Shown: positions 1 through 6,626 of the stretch, piece after piece
Layout of the letters: every line of letters starts with the position of its first letter
Position numbering within the stretch: position 1 is the first letter of the stretch
Assembly (NCBI GenBank): GCA_016206515.1
Contig: JACQRN010000298.1
Location: forward strand, 1 to 15,076
Reading direction: 5' to 3'
DNA length: 15,076 bases
From: Planctomycetota bacterium
GTDB taxonomy: Bacteria > Planctomycetota > SBBH01 > JACQRN01
The notes under the pieces: model-generated
Database searches by the model: none
What the model was told of the DNA's origin: nothing
What the model saw: only the letters and a program-made list of their open reading frames with translations
Translations under genes and position numbers: made by a program

Positions 1-2
1 AT

Positions 3-119
3 AGGATGGAGGCGGAGCTCCAGGCGGCCCTGCGCGCCCGCCTGGAGATGGAGGAACGGCTTCAGAAGATGCGGGGGTCGCTCCGGGAGATTCTCGTGAC
101 GGACGGGGAAGGGACGTAA
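3..119 (+). CDS. C-terminal end of a helical/coiled-coil protein (partial)
   Basis: The last 38 codons of a gene that begins outside the window, read in the frame that ends with TAA at 117-119. The visible residues are rich in Glu, Arg, Leu and Ala with regularly spaced leucines (the core reads MEAELQAALRARLEMEERL), typical of a coiled coil or long amphipathic helix, and they end in a short polar tail. The stop codon is embedded in the AAGGAGG ribosome-binding site of the next gene, so the two are almost certainly cotranscribed and translationally coupled. The protein cannot be assigned to a family from this fragment. Its similarity in character to the following protein suggests the two may work together. 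Confidence 0.6.
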   Translation, partial: RMEAELQAALRARLEMEERLQKMRGSLREILVTDGEGT

Positions 120-129
120 GGAGGTTGAC

Positions 130-1308
130 ATGACGGAGACGAAGACGGTCCGGGGCGGTCGGGTGCGCGCGGAACAGGTCGATGGGACGGACGGGGTGCT
201 GCCGCCCGGCGAGGGGGCGCGGGAAGCTCCCGCGCGGGAATCCGAGGCGCGCTTCCGCCGCGACGCGGAGTTGGAGGTCGCGCGGGAGGCGATCTCCGGC
301 TCGAAGCGCCTGACGGACCAGATCGTCGGGGAACTGCGGGACGTCCGTGAGGCGCTTGCGAAGGAGCGCGACGACGCGCGGTCGCTCGACTTGGCGCACC
401 GGCGCTCCGAGGAGCGCGCCGCGCGGTTCGAGAAGGACGCGGAGGGTTCGCGGCGCGAGGCGATCGACCTCTCCGCGCTCCTGAAGAACGTCGAGGCGCA
501 AAGGGATCGCCTGGCGGTCGAGGAGGAAGGGTCGCGGCGCCTCCGGGACGAGCTGTCCGAACGTGTCCGGGTGCTCCTGGAGGAGAACGGGCGGGCGGTG
601 CGGTCCCTCGATGGGGCGTCCGCGCGCGGGACGGACCTCGCCTCGCGGCTGGAGCAGTCCTCCTCCGACGCCGAGGCGGCGCTGAAGGATCTGGAGAAGG
701 CCCGCAAGGAGAACCTGTCGCTTTCCGGCGAGACGACGCGCCTGAAGGTCGCGCGCGACACGCTCGCGCTCGAGGAGGCGGCCCTGCGGCGGCGCTGCGC
801 GCTCCTGGAGGAACGCAACGATTCCCTCGCCGTGCGCGCCGACGCGGCGGCGGGGGATGCTGACTCCCTGCGCTCCCGCCTGGAGGCCGCGGAGTCCCGC
901 TGGGCCATGGCGAGGGACGCGGCGCGGACGCTGGCGTCCGCGGCGACGCTGGTGGGGTCCGAGGTCGTGGGGCGGAAGGTCCCCGGCGCGGACGAGGCGG
1001 ACCTGACGGAGGTTCTCCAGGCGGTCGAGGGGCTCTGCTGGGCGCTTCGTGACGAGGCGACCGCGCGCAAGACGGTCTCCGACGGTCACGAGACGACGAT
1101 CCGGACCTTGCAGATACATTTGGCCTCCGCCAGCGAGGACGCCCGCCGGAACGAGACGCGGCTGGTCCTCTCCGAGCGTTCCGGCGCCCGGGCCGACGAA
1201 CGGATCACGCGGCTGGAGCGCCAGCTGGAGGCCGCGCGCGCCGCGCAGGCGAAGGCGGAGTCGCGCGCCGAGGCTCTGCGCCGCCGGATCGCGGAGCTGG
1301 TGGAGTGA
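130..1308 (+). CDS. Large coiled-coil protein of unknown function
   Basis: A 392-residue protein that is almost entirely charged helix from about residue 35 to the C-terminus, rich in Glu, Arg, Ala and Leu with heptad-like leucine spacing. I see no signal peptide, membrane segment, Walker motif or catalytic signature, so it is likely a cytoplasmic structural or scaffold protein. The first 35 residues are low-complexity and Gly/charged. A short less-charged segment around residues 270-305 (ARTLASAATLVGSEVVG and onward) may interrupt two coiled-coil arms. The start is supported by a strong AAGGAGG at 118-124, five nt before ATG. The stop overlaps the GTG start of yqeY by four bases (GTGA), giving translational coupling. 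It resembles generic SMC/myosin-like coils in composition only; no family is assigned. Confidence that it is a real gene is high, because the reading frame, ribosome-binding site and coupling all agree. Confidence 0.8.
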   Translation: MTETKTVRGGRVRAEQVDGTDGVLPPGEGAREAPARESEARFRRDAELEVAREAISGSKRLTDQIVGELRDVREALAKERDDARSLDLAHRRSEERAARFEKDAEGSRREAIDLSALLKNVEAQRDRLAVEEEGSRRLRDELSERVRVLLEENGRAVRSLDGASARGTDLASRLEQSSSDAEAALKDLEKARKENLSLSGETTRLKVARDTLALEEAALRRRCALLEERNDSLAVRADAAAGDADSLRSRLEAAESRWAMARDAARTLASAATLVGSEVVGRKVPGADEADLTEVLQAVEGLCWALRDEATARKTVSDGHETTIRTLQIHLASASEDARRNETRLVLSERSGARADERITRLERQLEAARAAQAKAESRAEALRRRIAELVE

Positions 1309-1757
1309 CGCTCCGCGAGCGGCTGGAGGCGGACGTCAAGACCGCGATGAAGGCGCACGACGAGCTGGCGGTCTCGACGCTGCGCATGGCGCGCTCCGAG
1401 ATTTCCAAGCGCGACCTGGAGGGGAAGGGCCCGATCGACGAGGCGGGGGTGCAGAAGGCGCTTGGGGCGCTCATCAAGCAGCGCGCGGATTCCGCCGCCG
1501 AGTTCCGCAAGGGGAACCGCCCGGAGCTGGCCGCCAAGGAGGAGAAGGAGGCCGCGATTCTCAAGACGTACCTCCCCGCGGAGGTCCCGGACGCGGCGGT
1601 CGAGGAGGCGGTCGCCGCCGCGATCGCCCAGACCGGCGCCAAGTCCGCCGCCGACCTCGGCCGCGCGATGGGCGCCGCGATGAAGCTCCTGAAGGAAAAG
1701 GGCGGCACCGTCGACGGGAACCGGGTGCGGCATCTGCTCTCGAAGCGGCTGGTCTAA
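1305..1757 (+). CDS. yqeY: GatB/YqeY domain-containing protein
   Basis: A 150-residue protein, full length for the YqeY family (about 147-150 residues). Recognisable family features in order are the N-terminal RERLEADVKTAMKAHDE helix, the STLRMARSEI segment, the IKQRADSAAEFRKGNRPELA stretch (conserved KQR-D-EF-K/GR pattern), the KEEKEAAILKTYLP motif, and the C-terminal AMGAAMKLLKEKGGTVDGNRV region. YqeY resembles the tail domain of the GatB amidotransferase subunit. It is thought to bind tRNA or act near tRNA-dependent amidation, but its precise role is unknown. The GTG start at 1305 overlaps the upstream TGA, so translation is probably coupled. The terminal TAA shares bases 1754-1757 with the stop of convergent tldE, leaving no space for a terminator. 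Confidence 0.93.
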   Translation: MTLRERLEADVKTAMKAHDELAVSTLRMARSEISKRDLEGKGPIDEAGVQKALGALIKQRADSAAEFRKGNRPELAAKEEKEAAILKTYLPAEVPDAAVEEAVAAAIAQTGAKSAADLGRAMGAAMKLLKEKGGTVDGNRVRHLLSKRLV

Positions 1758-3088
1758 AACTCCGTCGCGCTGGCGAAGTTGAACCCCTCGACCCGGACCG
1801 GCGGGACGAACGAGGGCATGTACTCCCCGGTCCGGACCGCGCGGCCGACCTGGACGGTGCGCTCGAGCATCCCGAGGGGGGACTCGTTGAAGCGGAAGTT
1901 CTTCACGCCGTGCGCGATCTTCCCCTTCTCGACCCAGAACAGGCCGTCACGGGTCATGCCGGTAAGCGTGAGCGTCATCGGGTCGACATGGCGGATGTAC
2001 CAGAATCGGGTCACGAGCAGCCCCCGGTCCATGCCCCGGATCATCTGGTCGAGCGTCGTGTTCCCCTCGGCCATCAGCAGGTTCGTCGGGGCGCCGGTCC
2101 ATTCCGTCTTCTGTTTGCGCGCCCAGTAGCGCGAGGTGCAGAGGTTCGAGAGCGTCCCGCGGTCGACCCAGGTCACTGCGGGGGTCGCCATCCCCCCCTC
2201 GTTGAAGGGGCTTCCCGGGACGCACGGATCGGCGGCGTCGGAGCGGAGCGTCACGCCGTCGGCGAAGAGCTTCCGGCCCTTCTTCCCCGCCGCCCAGGAG
2301 CGCCCCTCGTCCGCGGCGCGCGCGTCGAGCGACCAGAGGAAGTAGGCGAGGATCTCGCCGACCGCGGCCGGCTCCAGGATCACGTCGTACTTCCCCGGCG
2401 GGAGCGGCCGAGGATGAAGCGCGGCCTTCGCCTTCTCACACGCCACGCGCGCGCGCGCGGCGGTGTCGATGCGCGAGACGTCGGTGTCGATCGCCTCGGC
2501 CCACCCCGAGGCGTCCTCGGACATCGCGGTGTTGCTGTAGACCGCCTCCGTCCGGCGGCAGGCGCCGGTGAGCCCCTTCGAATTGGCCAGGATCGTCTCG
2601 AAATCGGTCGTGTGGTGGGAGCCGGCGAGTGTGAGCCCCTCCGCGCGGGCGACCTCGATCCCCTTCAGGATGGCGCGCGCCTTGTCGGGGGGGGAGATCT
2701 GCGCGGTGGACAGGGCGTGACACGACATCGGGGGGAACTTCTGCGCGCCGGGTTCCTCCACGTACTCCGAGTCCTCGGGCGTGGCCCGGGCCAGGTCGCA
2801 CGCGCGCGACAGGAGCGCCTCGGCGCCCGCGTCGGAGAGGTCGTTGGCGGTCGCCGAGGCGCTCCGGCGTCCGAACGACACGCGGACCGTCAGGTTCCGC
2901 TTGCGCTCGACGATGTTCTGGGTGATCTCGTTGTTGGCGAAGCGGGAGGACGCCTTTGAGATGGCGTCGAACCGCACCGCCGTCGCGTCGGCGCGCGAGC
3001 GGTCGAGGATCCGGTCCATCAGCCACCGGGGGTCAGCCGCGCGCTTGGGGAGCTGCGAGGTGGGGTTGTGGATCGTTGTCGACGGCAT
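1754..3088 (-). CDS. tldE: TldE/PmbA-type metalloprotease subunit
   Basis: A 444-residue member of the TldD/PmbA family and the second gene of the tldD-tldE pair. In E. coli the TldD-TldE complex is a protease that trims the microcin B17 leader peptide and degrades the CcdA antitoxin; TldE is the partner lacking the metal-binding site. Consistent with that, I see no HExxxH motif. Family landmarks include SSRFANNEITQNI near the N-terminus, the YDVILEPAAVGEILAYFLW segment followed by RAADEGRSWAAGK, and the C-terminal GVKNFRFNESPLGMLERT region. The ATG at 3088 follows the tldD TGA (3092-3090) by one base, with a G-rich ribosome-binding stretch inside the tldD end, so the two are coupled. The protein is cytoplasmic, with no signal peptide. 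Confidence 0.92.
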   Translation of the reverse strand: MPSTTIHNPTSQLPKRAADPRWLMDRILDRSRADATAVRFDAISKASSRFANNEITQNIVERKRNLTVRVSFGRRSASATANDLSDAGAEALLSRACDLARATPEDSEYVEEPGAQKFPPMSCHALSTAQISPPDKARAILKGIEVARAEGLTLAGSHHTTDFETILANSKGLTGACRRTEAVYSNTAMSEDASGWAEAIDTDVSRIDTAARARVACEKAKAALHPRPLPPGKYDVILEPAAVGEILAYFLWSLDARAADEGRSWAAGKKGRKLFADGVTLRSDAADPCVPGSPFNEGGMATPAVTWVDRGTLSNLCTSRYWARKQKTEWTGAPTNLLMAEGNTTLDQMIRGMDRGLLVTRFWYIRHVDPMTLTLTGMTRDGLFWVEKGKIAHGVKNFRFNESPLGMLERTVQVGRAVRTGEYMPSFVPPVRVEGFNFASATEF

Positions 3089-3089
3089 G

Positions 3090-4565
3090 TCAGATCCCCC
3101 CGGCGCGGTAGCTCTTCATCGTTTCCGATGCGCCCCCCACGTCGACCTGGCGGAACCGCGCGGGCGCGGCGCCATGCGTCATCTGGGAGATCTGCATCGG
3201 GTCCCCCTTGCCGCAGTTGAGGACTCCGTTCGGGACCCAGGCGCGCTCGTCGCAGACCGCGTCGCAGGAGGCCCAGAAACGGGGGGTGATCGACTGGTAG
3301 GTGACGTCCTTGAGCATCCCCGTGATCCTCCCGTCCTTGATCTCCCAAAAGGCGTCGCCGCCGAACTGGAAGTTCAGCCGCATCTGGTCGATCGAGAACG
3401 ACCCCATTCCCTCGATGTAGATCCCCTCCTTCGTGTCGGCGATCAGCTCCTGGAGCGTTAGGCGCCTGCGGCCGGGCATGAGCGACAGGTTCGGGATCCG
3501 CACGATCGGGATCGAGGACCAGTGGTCGGCGCGGTTCCCGCCGGTCGAGCGGTCCTGGCCGATGACGGGGGCGACCTCGCGGCTGGTGGAATAGCCGCGC
3601 AGGATCCCCTCCTCGACGATGTCCCAGCGCTGGCCGGCGACCCCGTCGTCGTCGAACCCTCCGGTCGCGAGCCCCCCCTCCAGCGTGTTGTCGGCGACGA
3701 GGTTCACGACCGGGGAGCCGTACCGGAAGTTCCCGATCTTCTCGGGGGTCGCGAAGGAGCGCCCCGCGAGCGACTCCTCCATCCCGAGGACCCGGTCGAG
3801 CTCGGTGGCGTGCCCGACCGACTCGTGGATCGTAAGCGCCAGGTGCAGGGGGTCCAGGATCAGGTCGCGCTTCCCGACCGGGCACGGCTTCGCCTGGAGG
3901 TGCTCGACCGCCTGCTCGGCGACGCGCTGGGCGTTCGCCAGCAGGTCCTCCTCGCGGACGATCTCGTACCCGCGCGTCTGCGGCGGGGGCTCGTAGTTGC
4001 GCGACTTCGCGTCGTTCTTCCCGACGGCGGTCGCGCCGTACCCGACCTGGCTCGTGATCACGTCGGACTCCGCGAGCGTCCCCTCGGTCGAGGCGAGCAC
4101 CTTGTGGACGCCGCGGAACGACATGGCGCCGTAGGTCTTCCTGATCTTCGCCACCGAAAGCATCCTCTCGGCGACGCGCAGGAGGAGGTCGGCCTTGCGC
4201 TCCACCGGGATCTTGAACGGGTCGATCTCGCGCGGGGAGACGAACGACGAGACCTGCGCCTTCTCCGGGGCGAGCGTGATCTTCCCCCCGGGCCGCGTCA
4301 GCGCGCTCGCCCGCGCGACCGCTACCGCCTCGCGCGCGCACGCCTCGACCCCTTCGTTCGTGAGGTCCGCGGATCCCGCGAACCCCCACGACCCATCGGC
4401 GACGACGCGGACCCCGAGCCCGATATCCTCGCTATCGGTCAGAGAGTTGACCCGCTTGTCCTGCGTCCGGATGTCCCGACGGCGGTACCGTGCGAGGCGC
4501 GCGTCCGCGTATGTCGCCCCGGCCGCCCTCGCGGCGTCGAGGGCGTGGAGGGCGAGGTCTTTCAT
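3090..4565 (-). CDS. tldD: TldD metalloprotease catalytic subunit
   Basis: The catalytic partner of TldE. From the chosen start it is 491 residues, close to the usual family length. The metal-binding HESVGH motif (HExxxH) lies at about residues 247-252, inside LTIHESVGHATELDR. The C-terminal NCGKGDPMQ segment carries the conserved Cys-Gly-Lys-Gly of TldD proteins, and FEFGG-type sequence (QFGGDAFWEIKDG) precedes it. ATGs at 4577 and 4574 would add four or three residues. I prefer 4565 (MKDLALHALDAA) because family members begin with this helix and because a TATGAT -10-like hexamer lies exactly 7 nt before it, which fits a leaderless start; there is no Shine-Dalgarno. It forms an operon with tldE and is divergent from top6B. 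In E. coli, tld mutants change the response to the gyrase poison CcdB, a suggestive but unproven link to the neighbouring topoisomerase. Confidence 0.94.
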   Translation of the reverse strand: MKDLALHALDAARAAGATYADARLARYRRRDIRTQDKRVNSLTDSEDIGLGVRVVADGSWGFAGSADLTNEGVEACAREAVAVARASALTRPGGKITLAPEKAQVSSFVSPREIDPFKIPVERKADLLLRVAERMLSVAKIRKTYGAMSFRGVHKVLASTEGTLAESDVITSQVGYGATAVGKNDAKSRNYEPPPQTRGYEIVREEDLLANAQRVAEQAVEHLQAKPCPVGKRDLILDPLHLALTIHESVGHATELDRVLGMEESLAGRSFATPEKIGNFRYGSPVVNLVADNTLEGGLATGGFDDDGVAGQRWDIVEEGILRGYSTSREVAPVIGQDRSTGGNRADHWSSIPIVRIPNLSLMPGRRRLTLQELIADTKEGIYIEGMGSFSIDQMRLNFQFGGDAFWEIKDGRITGMLKDVTYQSITPRFWASCDAVCDERAWVPNGVLNCGKGDPMQISQMTHGAAPARFRQVDVGGASETMKSYRAGGI

Positions 4566-4572
4566 GGGGCGC

Positions 4573-4578
4573 ATCATA
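4573..4578 (-). promoter_or_regulatory. Putative -10 box of tldD, leaderless arrangement
   Basis: On the minus strand TATGAT (5 of 6 matches to TATAAT) is followed by exactly seven bases, GCGCCCC, and then ATG at 4565. The predicted transcription start would coincide with the start codon. A weak -35 match (TGGACG) lies 19 bases upstream. There is no purine-rich ribosome-binding site. Confidence 0.45.
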
Positions 4579-4612
4579 CAGGCCGCGAAGCGCGAAGCGT
4601 CCAGCGTACAGC

Positions 4613-4630
4613 GGGGGTCGCACTACCCCC
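4613..4630. repeat. Short perfect hairpin GGGGGT / ACCCCC
   Basis: Arms GGGGGT (4613-4618) and ACCCCC (4625-4630) flank a 6-base loop. It directly adjoins the larger palindromic repeat starting at 4633 and may be part of the same element. It lies in the divergent region upstream of the tldD promoter. Confidence 0.5.
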
Positions 4631-4632
4631 TG

Positions 4633-4744
4633 TCGTCCCGAGGGGTACAAGGTTCCTGCGGACCGAGGGACCCGTGTTTGTCGTGCTGTCGATGAACATA
4701 GGTCCCTCGTCGCTCGTGCGCGGTTCGACGGCTCCTCGGGACGA
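4633..4744. repeat. Nested palindromic repeat (REP/MITE-like) in the tldD-top6B divergent region
   Basis: Outer arms TCGTCCCGAGG (4633-4643) and CCTCGGGACGA (4734-4744) are perfect 11-bp inverted repeats. Inner arms CGAGGGACC (4664-4672) and GGTCCCTCG (4701-4709) are perfect 9-bp inverted repeats. The sequence just inside them (TGTTTGTCG and CGATGAACA) also pairs imperfectly. The whole 112-bp block is therefore a long imperfect palindrome centred near 4687. It contains no convincing gene and looks like a dispersed non-autonomous repeat inserted between two divergent promoters. Copy number elsewhere in the genome cannot be seen from this window. Confidence 0.65.
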
Positions 4745-4792
4745 TAGGTGATTATTGCAAGCCCAATCCGTACACTTGCTTGTGAGAAAGCC

Positions 4793-4798
4793 TACAAT
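4793..4798 (+). promoter_or_regulatory. Putative -10 box of top6B, leaderless arrangement
   Basis: TACAAT (5 of 6 matches to TATAAT) is followed by exactly seven bases and then ATG at 4806. It overlaps an alternative ATG at 4797, which argues for the downstream start. No good -35 hexamer is seen at normal spacing and no Shine-Dalgarno precedes the start. Confidence 0.4.
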
Positions 4799-4805
4799 GA
4801 ATTCC

Positions 4806-6587
4806 ATGGCGAAGGTGAAGACTCCCGTCAAGCCGACGGGGAAGAAAAAGGGGAAGGGTTCTCCGGAGGGATCGCCGCCCGAGGAGGAGGCTCCCGTCGA
4901 GGAGCCGGCGCACGACAAGGATTCCGTCGTCGCGCATAAGATGGCGTCCGAGCAGCGCGAGATCTCGGTCTCGGAGTTCTTCACGAAGAACCGGCACCTG
5001 TTGGGGTTCGACAATCCGCGCAAGGCGCTCCTGACGACGGTCAAGGAGGCGGTTGACAACTCGCTCGACGCGTGCGAGGAGGCGGGCGTCCTCCCGGACG
5101 TCGAGGTGACGATCCGCCCGGTCGAGGGGAACGCCGAGCGGTTCCGCGTGATCGTCGAGGACAACGGCCCCGGGATCGTCAAGCAGCAGATCCCGCAGAT
5201 CTTCGCGAAGCTCCTGTACGGCTCGAAGTTCCACCGCCTGCGGATGTCGCGCGGCCAGCAGGGGATCGGGATCTCTGCGGCGGGGATGTACGGGCAGCTC
5301 ACCACGGGCCAGCCGGTGCGGATCACCAGCCGCATCTCCTCGCGCAAGCCGGCGCACTATTACGAGGTGGTCATCAACACCCACAAGAACGAGCCGGACA
5401 TCCTGAAGGAAGAGGCGGTCGAGTGGGACAAGCCGCGCGGGACCCGCGTCGAGCTCGTCATCGAGGGGAAGTACCAGCGCGGGCGGCTCTCCGTGGACGA
5501 CTACCTCGAGCAGACGGCGATCGCCAATCCGCACGTCGAGGTTCTCTACGAGGCGCCCGACGGGGAGAAGTTCAAGTACCCCCGCGCGGCGAAGGATCTA
5601 CCGACCCCCCCGAAGGAGATCAAACCGCACCCCTACGGAGTCGAGCTCGGGACCCTGATCAAGATGCTGCGCGGGACCTCCTCGCGCCGCGTCTCGGGGT
5701 GCCTCGCCTCGGACTTCTCCCGCGTCTCGCCGCGCGTCGCCGCCGAGATCTGCAGGGGGGCCGGGCTCGACGTCACGACCTCCCCGAAGAAGGTCGCGGT
5801 CGCCGAGGCGGACCGGCTTCTGACCGCCATCCGCGGGACGAAGATCATGGCCCCCTCGACCGACTGCCTCTCCCCGATCGGGGAGGATCTGATCCGCAAG
5901 GGGTTGTCGCGCCAGATCGACGCGGCGTTCCAGTGCGCCGTGTCGCGCTCGCCGGCGGTCTACCGGGGGAACCCGTTCGCCATCGAGGCGGGGATCGCCT
6001 TCGGCGGGAAGCTTTCGCCGGACGGCGACAAGAAGCCGGAACAGGAAGCAACCGCCCCGCCGAAGGACAAGGAGAACGAGCCGGAGGCGGTGAAGCTCCT
6101 GCGCTTCGCCAACCGCGTCCCCCTCCTCTATCAGCCCGGCGCGTGCGCGATCACAAAGGCGGTGGTGTCGATCGACTGGCGCTCCTACGGCCTCCAGCAG
6201 CCGCGCGGCTCGCTCCCCCTGGGGCCCGCGGTGATCTTCGTCCACATGGCCTCCGTCTGGGTCCCGTTCACCTCCGAGAGCAAGGAGGCGGTCGCGCATT
6301 ACCCCGAGATCCTGAAGGAGATCAAGCTCGCGCTGCAGGAGTGCGGCCGCCAGCTGTCGATGTTCATCAACCGCCGCCGGCGGATGGCGGAGGAGTTCAA
6401 GAAGCGGTCCTACATCGAGAAGTACATCCCGCAGCTGGTGATCGGCCTGCGGGACATCCTCGGGTTTTCCGAGGCGGACGCGAAGCGTTGCACGAAGAAC
6501 CTCCAGGCGATCCTGGAGAAGACGAGGGGGGAGCTGGACACGAGCATCCTCGGGAAGAAGGGGGCTGGGACGAGGAACGGGGAGTGA
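4806..6587 (+). CDS. top6B: DNA topoisomerase VI subunit B (ATPase subunit)
   Basis: The ATP-binding subunit of Topo VI, a type IIB topoisomerase that passes one duplex through another to relax or unlink DNA. The protein is about 593 residues from this start. A 45-residue Lys/Pro/Glu-rich tail precedes the conserved REISVSEFFTKNRHLLGF. The GHKL ATPase motifs follow: EAVDNSLDACE (Mg-binding Asn about residue 85), EDNGPGI (about 118-124) and SRGQQGIGISAAGMYG (about 148-163). The C-terminal transducer domain carries SVWVPFTSESKEAVA, which includes the expected switch lysine. Alternative starts are ATG 4797 and TTG 4755; 4806 is preferred because of the -10-like TACAAT seven bases upstream. The stop is 39 bases before top6A, so the two form an operon and a presumed B2A2 enzyme. 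Everything needed for activity appears intact. Confidence 0.95.
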   Translation: MAKVKTPVKPTGKKKGKGSPEGSPPEEEAPVEEPAHDKDSVVAHKMASEQREISVSEFFTKNRHLLGFDNPRKALLTTVKEAVDNSLDACEEAGVLPDVEVTIRPVEGNAERFRVIVEDNGPGIVKQQIPQIFAKLLYGSKFHRLRMSRGQQGIGISAAGMYGQLTTGQPVRITSRISSRKPAHYYEVVINTHKNEPDILKEEAVEWDKPRGTRVELVIEGKYQRGRLSVDDYLEQTAIANPHVEVLYEAPDGEKFKYPRAAKDLPTPPKEIKPHPYGVELGTLIKMLRGTSSRRVSGCLASDFSRVSPRVAAEICRGAGLDVTTSPKKVAVAEADRLLTAIRGTKIMAPSTDCLSPIGEDLIRKGLSRQIDAAFQCAVSRSPAVYRGNPFAIEAGIAFGGKLSPDGDKKPEQEATAPPKDKENEPEAVKLLRFANRVPLLYQPGACAITKAVVSIDWRSYGLQQPRGSLPLGPAVIFVHMASVWVPFTSESKEAVAHYPEILKEIKLALQECGRQLSMFINRRRRMAEEFKKRSYIEKYIPQLVIGLRDILGFSEADAKRCTKNLQAILEKTRGELDTSILGKKGAGTRNGE

Positions 6588-6589
6588 GG

Positions 6590-6617
6590 AGTCAGGAGAC
6601 GGGAGTCAGGAGACAGG
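6590..6617 (+). repeat. 14-bp tandem duplication carrying Shine-Dalgarno-like AGGAG motifs
   Basis: AGTCAGGAGACGGG (6590-6603) is followed directly by AGTCAGGAGACAGG (6604-6617), with one difference. It fills most of the gap between top6B and top6A. The second copy ends in the AGGAGA used as the top6A ribosome-binding site, seven bases before ATG 6627, so the duplication provides extra upstream AGGAG sites. Confidence 0.75.
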
Positions 6618-6626
6618 AGAACGGTC

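Noticed and set aside
1049..2959. A 636-codon open frame on the plus strand crossing the coiled-coil gene, yqeY and the antisense of tldE
   Set aside because: Its product is Arg/Gly/Pro-rich without family motifs and it covers three well-supported genes in other frames; GC-rich DNA keeps such frames open.
3019..4389. A 456-codon minus-strand frame inside tldD
   Set aside because: It is an out-of-frame shadow, rich in Arg and Gly, with no start signal or motif.
3522..4751. A 409-codon open frame antisense to tldD
   Set aside because: Composition is typical of a complementary-strand shadow, and tldD has intact catalytic motifs.
4755..4805. Extended top6B start at TTG 4755
   Set aside because: The added residues are not family-like, there is no ribosome-binding site, and a -10-like box lies between this TTG and ATG 4806.
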